DNA of 35,000 bases. It comes from Glandiceps talaboti (Eukaryota > Hemichordata > Enteropneusta > Spengelidae). Made by a program: the position numbers and the translations under genes. The stretch covers positions 11,106,259 to 11,141,258 of the forward strand of contig NC_135559.1 of the NCBI RefSeq assembly GCF_964340395.1, read 5' to 3'. This document shows positions 21,609 to 33,860 of this stretch, one piece after another (position 1 is the first letter of the stretch; every line of letters starts with the position of its first letter). Under the pieces are notes generated by a model. That model was not told the origin of the DNA, did not search any database, and saw nothing but the letters and a program-made list of their open reading frames with translations.

Positions 21609-22960
21609 ATGTCGGAACCAATTTTACGTAAGTAAAAATTGTATGTCATTATTTTCCAACGGATTGATCACACATAAAGTTGTGGAAAACACACAAAGCT
21701 GCAACTATTATTATATTTCCAATTCATGTATTCATTCAGCAGCCAACTAATATGTACATACTTCGCTACACAGGAGCCCCATACATTATCTCGGATCTTC
21801 CTACGCATTTGCCGGTACTACCAGGGAAGGAAGCTTTTCTCGAATGCCGATTTGGAGGTAGTCCCCCACTGAAAACTGAATGGACAAAGCCCGGAATAAC
21901 ACCAATAAATGACGACCATCATAATCCAAACCATAACACTACACGCATGAGAGTAGGGCAGGAAGGGTATTATCAGGTCTGCATTAGCAACCAGCTAGGT
22001 CGGCTTCGTAGCGAACAGTGCACTGTAACTGTCAAGGTGAGGACCGAATTCATCATGTTATTTCTCTATATAGTGTAGTTTTGTTTACTTTTAAAGACAT
22101 GCTACAGCTACCTTCGTAAATTTCAAGTTTACTAGATTTGTTGATAGACAAGTCGGCATTCACTCACTGTCCAATTGACGTTTGAGTACTTTGATAATAT
22201 CAATTAAATGTGGGCAAAATGCATTCCCTAAACAATTGCAAATTAGCGTTGTTCGAAAATGTTCTTAAACTTCAACGGCTGATGGGCCTTACAGATAGAA
22301 CCCCGAGGAAAGTGGCAGTTTACCTTGGAAAAAGGCAAAGATTTATTGATACACCTCGCCAATATTTGATACCCATGTAGCGGTGTTTTCAAATACACCA
22401 ACAAGACAAGCTACTATGATAGGAACCGCTATTAGTGGGAGATGTTTGATGTCTGGTCATCTTTTAAGTGTGCTTAGACAATGACTGACAGACATAATGA
22501 CTATTTGGGCAAAATGATACTGATGATATTTGATGATAAACCCGGCCGCAGTCAAATGACAAGTTTTGTGTCCTAGTCATAGCTACGAGTAACGTCGACA
22601 ACACATTTAAAGACAACCGATATAAATCGTATTTCTCATTTACAATTTATATTATTATTTAGTAATATTATTTTTAGCAATATATATTAAAATGCACAAG
22701 TATTTTCAGATACTATCATATATTCTTCTTATGACCGCATGTTCCAAATTCCCTTAAGGGTTCTATGCTTATATGGTACTTCGATTTAATATTTCAGTAT
22801 CGTCCTAATTAATATTGATATAATATATGATTATAAATAAGGGAATATTGTGCTAAGTTCTTTGCATTTTAAATGTAAATTGTCTATGGAGAAACAATAT
22901 TTTTGTTCTCATCTTCACTTTCAGAAATCTAATGACTGTGATGGCTGCCATTTGATGTAA
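21609..22960 (+). CDS. single Ig-domain protein Ig3 (APYI subtype, about 104 aa)
   Basis: Exon 1 (21609-21627) encodes MSEPIL plus one base (donor TTAC|GTAAGT). Exon 2 (21774-22036), after acceptor TCGCTACACAG, holds the Ig domain and ends GTCAAG|GTGAGG in phase 0. The last exon (22925-22960), after acceptor CATCTTCACTTTCAG, encodes KSNDCDGCHLM and a stop. The domain shows RAPYIISDLPTHLPVLPGKE, B-strand AFLECRFGG, GGSPPLKTEWTKPG, F-strand GYYQVCISN and G-strand EQCTVTVK. Unlike its three paralogues it keeps both canonical cysteines plus the G-strand one. It has no signal peptide. The nearest relative is the gene at 12502, 9.1 kb upstream, with the same exon phases and a last exon at the matching offset. 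The DCDGC tail could bind metal or be incidental. Confidence 0.75.
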
Positions 22961-24790
22961 AATGTGAAGAACGAAGAGATTGTAATTTCAATGCCTAGTC
23001 AAGCATTCCTAATGCCTTGAAATTGATATACATCATCATACTATGTTCTTGTACTTTGATGTGATTTCGATAAAAATTTATGTAGAATTTGAAATGTAAC
23101 TAATTGTTTAGTCTTCGATTGGTGCAAACAAAAGTTATTTAATTTTAGAGGCATTGATTTTTGTCTTTCAGAAATGACCTACACATATTTGTACAAAAAT
23201 AAGAATAGATATTTGCTTACTTCAGAAACACCACTTCTTTACTGGTGTCTGCTACAACTTCTTCCATTCTAAGTACTAAGAATACTAAATGGTTATTCTT
23301 ACCAGTATGGTTTCTTCACATGAAGATCTTTTTTAGTCCATCACTCAAAACGATGAAGGTGCTCTTGGCACGTTTATCATATGGTGCACTCCTGTCGATT
23401 TGGCCTCAGCTGCAGTACCCATATCTACTGGAAATTGTCAAGACTTTACAAAAAATATGCATATACTTCTATTAGCTGAAACAAACCAAGTATAATGAAG
23501 AACAATATTTTTTTTGAAAAAAAATATATGACATATAGCACACAAAATGAAGATTGATTTGTGAGCAAGAAATATGAAAATTTGTCAAAACTTTCTGTTT
23601 TTGGTGATAATTGTAGGGCTTTGTTAATGTTACGAATGGTCTTGTTTTCATATTTTACTGATCATTGTAATGAAGATAATGGGTTTAATGTGTCACACTT
23701 TCAATGCTAAAAAGCAATAGGCCATCTAATTTTCCCATATCATTATATGGGCACTTTTCTATTTAATTATAACCTAAACATATACATTAATATTTCAATT
23801 GTTTGAAACTTGCCTACAGAGTATTATGTAAACCAGGTACGAGTAAACTTTTCCATTTCAAATATGACCATCTGGTTAAGAAGGAATACTTAACCAAGAA
23901 AAAGTTACAGGTCTGTCATCTTTATATATGTGGACATTGTCGTATGCAACAATTAAAGATATCCTCTGACTATAGATAATATTACATAAGAGTATGTTTA
24001 AATGCCTGTGCCATAAAACGTCACAAAAATCGTGTTGATATGAAATAACATGTATGATGAAATTGCATAGCTTGAGTCAAATCTAACATCTTCTAATTAT
24101 CACATGTATTTCAATCATTTTGATTAGTATGAGTTCAATCAACTCAAATAGAGCATACTTATACAGATGAAAACTAATTTGAAAAAAATCTAATTTTGGA
24201 AAGATAAATCTTGTTATTTTCTTCCCTTTAACATATCAAGTAGTAAGCTGTAAGGATAATTGTGCCAAATAAAACCCTTCTACACTTTTAAAGATGTGTA
24301 TACATTTGCTTGTCAGAACCTCTATTGGTCAACAAGTGTATTAATTGTCGAATTGTTTTCAGTAGGTAAGGGATTAGTGTCCATAAGGCACCTTGATTGT
24401 TACTTTCAACAATACATATTGTTATTTCTTTTTTTAGGTATCACTGGTGAGATTTTCCTTGTGTACCCACTCGCCCATCAATTAATGTTATTTCGCTGCC
24501 ATTATATTAAACTTGGGTTGGAATCCTTGTCAAATTAAGGCATCATGTATTACCGAAACTTAGAAAGAAACAAACCAGTCTCAATGTGGTTACTTACCAA
24601 ATGTCACAACATGTTTTCATTCACTTGTATAGGTATATCCATACAAAAATCAATACTACGCACTCTTCTACTACGTAACGTTTCTTGGTCTCCATCCTGA
24701 ATTCGGCCATCATAAAAAGTGATTTGTGCAAATTAGTTCAGAAATGGTTGCAGCATATCATATTGATCATCTGAATGACTGGTACAAGCC
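22961..24790. other. no supported gene
   Basis: AT-rich. Two open frames (23245-23475 and 24260-24538) show no family features. An acceptor-like site at 24437 precedes a 33-codon open stretch, which is not enough to call an exon. A third-unit PTPG-type Ig gene expected near 24.7 kb by spacing was not found. Confidence 0.4.
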
Positions 24791-24792
24791 TA

Positions 24793-24876
<84 letters not shown>

Positions 24877-25032
24877 CCTACCTACCTACTTACTATCTAC
24901 ATATCTACCTAGTTATGTCTATCCATTCATCCACCTACCCACCCAACCAACCAACCACCTTGCCATCATCTATCCATCTATCCACCCCACCCCACCCCCC
25001 TTCATTCATTCATCCATCCATCTATTTATATC
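24791..25032. repeat. (CTGT)n/(CTAT)n microsatellite and degenerate CATC/CACC tract
   Basis: About 20 CTAT units (to 24876) are followed by CTAC units and a degenerate tract of ATCC, CACC and AACC steps to about 25030. Confidence 0.9.
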
Positions 25033-25705
25033 TTCATGGTCCACACACCCATGAAATAGTCTCAGGTCTCTAAAACTTACAACAATATGAAGTTTGTGGC
25101 TTTTCTCTTTTCTGCCATTGTTATTTGTTCATTTTTTTCGAGAAGATGTGTAATACAAAGAGTCTCACAGATCCATGGAAAGTTCACTAGAGACATTAAT
25201 AATAGAGGTAGTCATACTCGTATACGTCTGTCAACATGATAATCTGATGGCGGTTTTAGAGTGTGCTACTACATACGATTTCGGCGACAACGTATTTCCC
25301 GACTTCCTATAAATAATTAGATGTGTCCCAAAGGCCACGGTCATCTCCGACAAGTTTTTCCCCCATATATATGTCACAAGAATGCATTTTAAGGGGCAGT
25401 AGAGGTTTAAAAGCTAGCCACTGAGTTTGACCTCGGAAAACCAAAGCTACAGAAGGTTTCGGATTAAGATTCACCGGATCGTTTGAATCGGATTCGAATC
25501 GCAAATCAAGTCAGGGTGACTAGAAACATATCTACAAATATAAGCTTATACTTCGACGGCAAAACATGTTGTCATGAATACTGTCACGCCGATATTAATT
25601 TATGCAAAACACTATTGTTTCTTTCTATGACTTTTGATAGCTTGCAATTGGTTGACTGGTTTAGGTTTAGATTTCGTTTTATAATGTCCGTCAATTATAT
25701 CTCTA
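25033..25705. other. no gene seen
   Basis: No supported exon or repeat was recognised between the CTAT and TATG arrays. Confidence 0.4.
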
Positions 25706-25727
25706 CGTACGTACGTATGTATGTATG

Positions 25728-25759
<32 letters not shown>

Positions 25760-25837
25760 TGTATGTATGTATGTATGTATGTATGTATGTATGTATGCAT
25801 GCATGCATGCATACATGTATGTATGTATGTATGTATG

Positions 25838-25868
<31 letters not shown>

Positions 25869-25884
25869 GTATGTATGTATGTAT
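25706..25884. repeat. (TATG)n array with a (GCAT)n core
   Basis: Long TATG run opening with ACGTACGTACG and interrupted at 25796-25811 by a palindromic GCAT run. Open frames across it are artefacts. Confidence 0.95.
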
Positions 25885-27202
25885 TAAGAAGTGAACTATC
25901 TATTTTGGCAAGTGAATAATAACTGCCAGTATATTTAATTACCATGCTGCGTACATATCACCTTGCCTGATCTACATTTTAATCACCGACTTTGATGGTA
26001 ATTGTTATATTCGGCACGACCTTTGCGGATCCAAATAACAATTACAATCTAAATATCACTTGAGGGCATTTGTTTACATGTGTTCGTTTGTTTGTAATGT
26101 TTTTCTCATGGAAAGGTTGAATTGTGGGTTGAAAGGTTAAAGTGTGTGTGCTTTGGACTGTACTGTATTCCATTATGTTTAGTCTCACTACTAGTGGATT
26201 TTGTATGGCTGTTTGTACCAACAAGAAAATTTTACGTGATGAATTGCGGGGCAGGTCTCTTTAGTAAGATATTTCCCAATAGATCTGGTATGGCGAAGAT
26301 AATTACATTAGATTTTGGCGTGCGTTCTTGAAACGGTGATCACAAGTTCAGCATGTGTGGTTGGTTGTCAAATTTAGGTTACCCCATTATTCTGTGCTGC
26401 TGCTGTACCAAAAACGTTTGTTTACCTATCTACCGCGACCTAGCTGAGTAACAATTTGAATAATTTTCATTTACTAATTTTGTCCTCATCTTTTCAATTA
26501 CTCATCATGAGTGACTATCACTGTTATCAGTGTGATCGGAATACAACAAAGTTCACTAATAATAAGCATGATTAATTGATGGCTAGCTTGATGACAGATT
26601 CACCCTATTAATTAGTTTATGTAATAAACAGAGATCTACAGAGAATGCACAGTGTGTGAAATGTCGAGAACTTATTGATACATGACCGAGTTCGATATGA
26701 AATGACAAACACTTGCTTGATCCAAATGAAATTACATTTAAAAAAACACGAGTAAATGTGAATATGAAATATCGTGTCTCCTTTTCTTTGTGAGGGCTAT
26801 CATCAAATAAACAACCATTTACTCGTGTCCTTATAACACAGATGCTTCAATTTTAAAACTTAAACCCAGGGCTATAAAAAGTAGACCAAGTATTGCTAAG
26901 TGTCCTTGTCTTTGAAAGAATGCATGATAAACGAAGGGTTGTATCAACAAAACATTGAGGGCGCAGCATTGATTGTGCGCCTTCAATTCAATGACAAATT
27001 GTACTTCGGTGTAATGTGCTGTATTGTTTACTGTCTTACATACAAGAACTCATTAAAACACGTGTTTGTGTGTGTCATGCTGTGTCCTACTTATATCTTG
27101 CCTTTATCCTTGTTAAATAATATTAATTCGAAACGTCGGATTGCATTTATTTATCGGGACTGTTCCACTCGTTCCTTGTGCGCTTCTATGTATGGATGGA
27201 CG
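25885..27202. other. no gene seen
   Basis: AT-rich sequence. The apparent 197-codon + strand frame from 26900 owes much of its length to the TATG array, and its non-repeat part has no recognisable domain. Confidence 0.4.
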
Positions 27203-27205
27203 TAC

Positions 27206-27236
<31 letters not shown>

Positions 27237-27420
27237 TGTATGTATGTATGTATGTATGTATGTATTTATGTATGTATGTATGTATGTATGTGCGTGTGTG
27301 TGTGTGTGTGTATGCATGCATGCATGCATGTATGTATGAGTGTGTGTGTGTATGTATGTATGTATGTATGTATGTATGTATGTATGTATGTATGTATGTA
27401 TGTATGTATGTGTATACATG
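27203..27420. repeat. (TATG)n/(TG)n array with a (GCAT)n core
   Basis: TATG units, a TG run (27293-27310), a GCAT core (27313-27330), another short TG run and more TATG units. Confidence 0.95.
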
Positions 27421-27429
27421 CATACATGT

Positions 27430-28980
27430 AATGTGTGTGTGTGCATGTATGTACGAAGGGAACATTGATTGCATGTGTTGTGAGATTATCTAAATTGTTT
27501 ATTTTACACAGAATTATATATGTGCTTTGTAGTGATATCAGAAGATGTTTGTAAATAACAACCAATTAAGACATTACAGATGAATAATATCAATTCATTT
27601 CAGTTTTAATGACAAAATACGTGCAGGCTGTATGACTCAAAGAAATGAAAATATAAATTATTTAAAAACCACAGTTATCAAAATATTAAGCTGTGCGTCA
27701 CAATATTTAGAGCATATGCTCAAATATATACAACATTTGAAGTACACCAACATCTCCTATTATGTTCCATTGTTATAACTATTCATCCACAGTACATGAC
27801 ATGTTACATTATCTTATTGAAATCATCACAATAATAGCATCATGTACAAGCAAAGTTTGTATCTGTTCTTCTGTTATTTGGGTTGCTTATGATGTGATGC
27901 GGGTATCCGTTTTTCCTTACTTACTTGTGTTTAACATTTATGCAGAAATGGCAGATTTATCTTTAGTCATGCTGTACATATTCGGTGTTCTGATATGATG
28001 ATATATTATAGTACTGGAGTAAACATGTATGACACTACGTTGGATTTCTCAGTAATACACTGTCAACTCCAAATTGATGAATATGCCGTATGCTGATGTA
28101 TTTAAAAACATGAATAGAGCGAACGCCGTTTCCCTGGTTTAGGTTGTTCTTATATTAATGGCCCATGTCGGATTAGGATTGACAATTAAACATGAAATAC
28201 AGTTGTTTGGCAGAACTTTAGAAAAAGTGGACCCAGAAATTGAACAAAAGAGTAATCTATGTGACTCCACTAGTATGATAAGACAACGCTAATGCGATGA
28301 TCCTGGGATTGAAATGTATCCCCCTATTCCACCGACTGTAGACAACAAACTCCAGAAAAGAGACAGACTGTCTGCATGTCATCACACACAAATGCAGATA
28401 TTTGATGAGAATAAATACACTAATCAGTTGTTTAGAAGATGACCAATATCAGAACTTGTGATATTGTTTAATTGGAGATAAGGTGTGTTAGACACTTTGA
28501 TACTCCAAAGCGTCCAATCGTCTAAGAATACTGTAAATATGTAAAGGAGATTCGCAATGGTTGGAAACAAATGTTGCCTAACAAACGTGAAATTCTCAAT
28601 GAGAGGTACTATGGTTAACTAATGTAGACTAGCACACAACACTCTAAATGCGAGGTGTAATGGTTAACAAATGTATATATTGAAAGGGGACAAAAAAACG
28701 ATTGCATTTGTGGTGCTTACCTGACTTCCTAGGTTGAAATGCAGATATATGTATTTCTTATTGACATAAGTAACAACTTGATAAAGAAATGATTTTGAAG
28801 GTAGATGAGGTATAACAGGAGGTATTACAATTAAAATCACGAATCATGTAACAAAAAGATGTCTGACTCTACAAGAATTCACTGACTGAAAAACAATTCT
28901 TGCAGTCTCATTCCATTGTATGACTCAACAATTATCTTACTAATATTGCTACATTTGATCGTCTTGCTCGATAAGCATAT
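27430..28980. other. no gene seen
   Basis: AT-rich sequence. A small imperfect duplication occurs near 28600-28672 (GAGGTACTATGGTTAAC and GAGGTGTAATGGTTAAC). No supported exon. Confidence 0.4.
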
Positions 28981-29220
28981 CTGTAGCACTTTTGGTAAGA
29001 TTTTTGTTCAGCCAGACGATAAAATGTAGCAGTGTTAGCAAGATTTTTGAGCCAGAAATAAAATGTAGCAGTGTTAGCAAGATGTCTGTTGAGTCAGACG
29101 ATAGAATGTAGCAGTGTTAGCAAGATTTTTGAGCCAGAAATAAAATGTAGCAGTGTTAGCAAGATGTCTGTTGAGTCAGACGATAAAATGTAGCAGTGTT
29201 AGTAAGGTTTCTGTCTAGTC
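28981..29220. repeat. minisatellite with alternating 39- and 43-bp monomers
   Basis: Monomers begin AAAATGTAGCAGTGTTAGCA and end alternately with a GAGCCAGAAAT type and a GTTGAGTCAGACGAT type, giving an 82-bp higher-order unit. There are about two full units with degenerate copies at both edges. Confidence 0.9.
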
Positions 29221-31232
29221 ATGTCAGACAACGTTTTGTTTCTGGTTTCGTGATGTGTGTGCAAAAATGTAAGAACCTTGCAACAGGAGAAACATCATTG
29301 TTTGTGTCGGCATCTAAAAAACTGTTAAATATCCTTTTAAAAGAGAAGTTAGAAAGCATATTATTTTAGATACATGAATTATAAATAACTCCAATATATT
29401 CGAGCTACCTAAGTGCATTATGCTGTAAACTCTTACTTCAAATCATTGGACGGTACAGACTAAGGTTTTAGTAGTTTTTATGGTCATGTGGTTATGAGCT
29501 TGGTGGTATTAACCTGACGAAGGATACGCCTACTCTCCTGCAAATACAATATAAATAGTTTGTATCATATCTCTCACGTGTGAATGAATATAATATGTCC
29601 ATACCAAAACAAAACTAAATTCTTGATGAGTTTAACCTCATCGGACAACCAAACAATTTGGTAATCTCAGGTTTAACGAATGTACCTTGAACCAAATAAC
29701 AGATCTTATAGCAAAGAGGATTTTTTCAGAATTAATTATTTTTCTAGAAATAGATCAAGATGTTCTACAATATTTCAGTAGCACAATGGGAAATGTAGTG
29801 TAAATCGATATCTTGAGGGTAGACGGTAAAACCTAATACATTTGCGAAAGCTAATCTATACCATACTATATCAATGCTTAAGCTTGTGTTGGTCAATTTA
29901 ACCCAAAGTCGGATATATGGCAATGAAAACAAACATGTTTTTGTATGTTCAAATTAGCGACAGGAAAGTCAAAGCTGCATATGTCTGAATGGGATTTCGC
30001 CAACGTGAAATTTCAACCTTGACAAATAGTTTTACCCTCCTCATAAACTTCAAGTATTCTTAAGAATCCATTTTTACTATATGAAAGAGAGTCAACAAGG
30101 AACAAGACAACTCATATTATCGCCTGAAGCCTTGATTACATCTAATCAAAGTGCAACTATCCTGTTTCATTACATCAGCAATCAAGCCTTTCATAAATTA
30201 CTTTGATTCAATTTATAAATCAGCAATTCAACCTGTATATCATAAATCTGATAGTCTCAACTATATTCTCAAAGGGCAAATGTGAGACTAAATATACAGC
30301 GTTCTAAGTTCATGCCCGACAGAATAATGCGAGTAACATGATATAAAATTTAGCCTATTATCCTCCTTCCATCAACCATCAACACCGATTCCTCGATGTC
30401 TGACTTGCCCTAAACTCTTCTATAATAGTCGTAAGTAAACTAAAGCTTTGTTTACAGCACCATTCATACACGCACCGTCAAGAGGTAATATGGAAGAAAA
30501 ATCAGCACTGGTTTGCAAGAATGTGCTCTAACTAGTCAAGATCGTTTAAACAATCAACTTCATTCATAATTTAGACTTGCTCCCCAATAAATGATGTGCT
30601 TTAATATTTCAATACGTGACATATCATTACCATAATAAAGTTTGTCATTTTTCAAGCAAAAATCATACAAATGATTATGTGTGCGTTGCAGCTCGTTAAA
30701 TTCATGATTATCAAGAATTTCTTGGCGAGCTATCCTTTATAACATTTTAATGTCTGCATAAGCATTAGTCATTTAAAGGTGTATTATGCCATTTATGAAT
30801 GGTGCTGCCATACAACATTCCAGTTATTACAAATGTCTTAGCATGTGTTTACAGTACGAGTTGCATAACACTTCCACAAACTCTAATTGAACTTTACACA
30901 CATTTAGTTGTAGGCTTCAAGCTTACCGTCCGAAATACTCTCAAACTGGTAACTGCAGTAGTAGGCATAAATATGCATGACAACTTATTAGTGTCTGACA
31001 CTCAAAGATCATGTGGTTTCCTGACATTTCGCATAATAGATGCGGACAGCTATAATTAACAAAAACGGACGCTTAGTACTATAGTAGTACATGTATTAGC
31101 TTTTATGAGTCAAAACTGGGCAGGTGTCAAGTGCTTTGCACCAATGACTCCAGTACTACGTACATGTGCATCAAGGAGGCCTAACTCAATAATTAAAAAA
31201 AACCTAAAACCTACAGGTACCTTTCATGATCA
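29221..31232. other. no gene seen
   Basis: AT-rich sequence. One 86-codon + strand frame (30799-31059) has no recognisable features. No mobile element was identified. Confidence 0.4.
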
Positions 31233-32183
31233 TCATAATATTTGGCTCTTTCTTTCATCTTTAAGACTGAACCTCTTAACAGTTTCATAGCATAAAAACA
31301 CGATGACAGACCCTTGTGTATTGGCTAAAGTCCGAGCTACAAGGCCCCTGGTAAATCCACGTAAACCCTGTGATTCATATATGTCTTTAAATGCAGCTCG
31401 AATGGTAACACTCTGGTGCAGTTGAAGACGTACTCTCACGATATCTAGGGGATGCGACAGAGGGGCAGAACACAACGCCGCTAACGGTCCAGCACAGGCT
31501 TGAATTGCGAACAACGGTACATCAGATGGGGCGTAGCTCATCAGAGTACTCGTATATAGGCTGTACAACCCCCACAATAGCACACTATTTGGTACAAACG
31601 TCAGAATCGAGGCAAGGAATCCTTTATAGAAAGCAGGTAAACCGCCGCGATTATGATGGATATCTTGACACAGCTTGGGCAATGTTTTGGCCTCTTCGAT
31701 CCATGGGCTCTCCGTGAGATGAGCGGCTGTGCGATTTACCATCATGTACTGTGAAATAACGTCTATCGGAACACCTATGAGTTGACACGTAAACGCAGCA
31801 ACACCGCCTGATATCGCAGACAATGTAAAATCACTGAGGTTATGTCGAGAGCGATCCACAATCTTCCTCGTGTATGTGTACGTGGTTATGTAAAGCAGTG
31901 TTGTCCCAACATGTAAACACTGAACGGAGAACCCTTTGTAAATAGCAGGGAATCCCTCGTATTTAATTACTTTGAAAAAACAATCGACGGTTCCATTGTA
32001 AAGTGACAAACTGTACTTGTCCATGAGTCTTGTTTTAATCAGGTTGTACGGATGAGTAGTAGCCCGTATTCCCAGTTGCAGCAGTCCATAAAAAGGTACG
32101 AACCTTCGCTTGTTCATGTCATCCCATTCGATTATTTTCCGTTTTAGTTTCAAAGAATTCAACGCCATGACTAGTCTGCACAT
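31233..32183 (-). CDS. mitochondrial carrier, SLC25A44-like (up to 316 aa)
   Basis: An intronless intact frame. It has the three repeats of the SLC25 family, with signature segments HPYNLIKTR (44-52), VPIDVISQ (138-145) and HPLDIVRVR (244-252). Each is followed by a GxxxxYKG-type turn (GFPAIYKGF, GLPAFYKGF, GLRGFTRGL). The degenerate first signature, the VPIDV(I/V)SQ second repeat, the IIEW start and the FVPNSVLLW segment point to the SLC25A44 subfamily, reported to carry branched-chain amino acids across the inner mitochondrial membrane. Length and C-terminus (YETVKRFSLKDE) match that family. The ATG at 32168 (MALNSLKLK) may be the real start; the one at 32183 adds five residues. Lack of introns could mean a retrocopy, but nothing in the frame is broken. 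Substrate is inferred from family only. Confidence 0.9.
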   Translation of the reverse strand: MCRLVMALNSLKLKRKIIEWDDMNKRRFVPFYGLLQLGIRATTHPYNLIKTRLMDKYSLSLYNGTVDCFFKVIKYEGFPAIYKGFSVQCLHVGTTLLYITTYTYTRKIVDRSRHNLSDFTLSAISGGVAAFTCQLIGVPIDVISQYMMVNRTAAHLTESPWIEEAKTLPKLCQDIHHNRGGLPAFYKGFLASILTFVPNSVLLWGLYSLYTSTLMSYAPSDVPLFAIQACAGPLAALCSAPLSHPLDIVRVRLQLHQSVTIRAAFKDIYESQGLRGFTRGLVARTLANTQGSVIVFLCYETVKRFSLKDERKSQIL

Positions 32184-32539
32184 TCACAATCAGACACAGT
32201 GATTAATTTAGTCACATACCACACTCCGAACCATTATCGATTACACAGCTCAGGTTATCAGTATCACTTGGAACAATCTTCACCGGCAGCGCCATATTTA
32301 CGCATGCGCTTTGGGGATGACCTTCATCTCTGTCAAATCAAAGTCATCAAAGGTCACAGAGGTCATCTGAGGTATTTAAAATGTGGGTCATTGAACTTTT
32401 GCATCGTGTACACGAAAGGCTCAATTTGTAGAAAAGGAATATTTTAGAGAATGAACATGTTCTGCTGGTATAGAAAACAATAGTATACTTTTTGCTTGTT
32501 ATAATTTTACATCAACAAAAATTAAAGCAACCACTATTG

Positions 32540-32636
32540 TAAGACTGTATGTATCTGTATCTATAACTGTATCTGTACCTGTATCTACCTGTATCTGTAT
32601 CTGTGTCTGTGTCTTTCTGTATCTGTACCTTTATCT
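32540..32636. repeat. degenerate (CTGTAT)n hexamer repeat
   Basis: About 15 imperfect CTGTAT/CTGTGT/CTGTAC units. Confidence 0.85.
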
Positions 32637-33817
32637 ATTCTAAGACTGCTAAAATTATACGTGTGTATCTGTTGCCTTTCCAAATCGTGACATCGTTTGA
32701 GTAGACCGTAAAACATTCGCCGTTGTTGGCGCTCCTCACTATTAACCTTTACTTTGTAACGATTGCGCCGGGGTAACCTTTGATTGTAATCGTTACAGCT
32801 AAAATGATGTTGGTTTGGTGTTTCACTCCTGTAAAGTGACATTTTTTTACACAACGTCTAATGCAAAAGAAACAAGTACATGAGGTACTGCACACAGTGA
32901 GGATGTAGAAGTAGTCAAGTTGATATGTTGATTATCACCGGTTAGAAAATAAACAAATGAAGCCATTAAAATCATCAAGTCCATGTAATGTTTTCATTAG
33001 AAGCCTGTCTTTACTGCACTGTGAAAGAATAGCAATGCTTATCACTCCTCAACGTGATTGGGCAAAGGATCCTGCCGTGTTTGTTGTGTCTCTGTTATTG
33101 TTAGTCTAGAGTTGAAATATGTCTATCTTTGTACATGTGTCAAAAAAAAGTAATGTCCCATGAGCGAAACACAAGCAAGGCAACATCATTTTAGCTGTAA
33201 GTGACCATATGGAAAAAACTAATGGATGGATGTCTAAAACTAGGAAAAAACACGATAGGGATTATATCGATCACTTTTGCACCCCTAAATTTAAAAAGAA
33301 TTTTCTAAACACTATGACAGTTTGACATTTTGTCTCATTGTGACAGACGAATATCACAGAAATCGTCGCGCTAATTTAAAGTATATTGACTGTGTTTGCT
33401 GAATCAAGAGCAAATAGACTGTATATTTAAAGAGAAAGAGAAGTAACGCCAGGCACAAGTCATGAGGACACTTAGATTGTAATTTAGTACGCCATGTTAT
33501 ATAAGAAACCTCGTTCAATTTTATGTTTGTCCCATGACCACTGCGCTAGCTGTATCTCAGTGAATCTAGCAATACAAATATCGCCCTCTATGACCAGATC
33601 AGAAAAAAAGTCACAACGTTCCTTGTTGGGATGGCAAAATTATAAGTGCGAGCATATCTATGTGACTCGAGAAACTATCGTTTGTCGTGAAATTCGCGAC
33701 CTCTGATAAATCAAATGATTCAAGTTCATGGTATCGTAACGGTTTTTTTTTACCATTTTTAAGGCATCCAGACTGTTACAAGTTTTAATACTAATTGAAA
33801 ATATCACTGGCATGTAT

Positions 33818-33860
33818 ACACAGACACATACACACGCACGCACGCACGCACGCACGCACA
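33818..33860. repeat. (CACG)n microsatellite with CACA edges
   Basis: Run of CACG units after CACATACACA. Confidence 0.9.

Noticed and set aside
24630-24720. Short - strand frame starting MAEFRMETKK, a possible fourth GIRR-core gene
   Set aside because: It lacks the AAE/GIRR core and hits a stop after about 29 codons.
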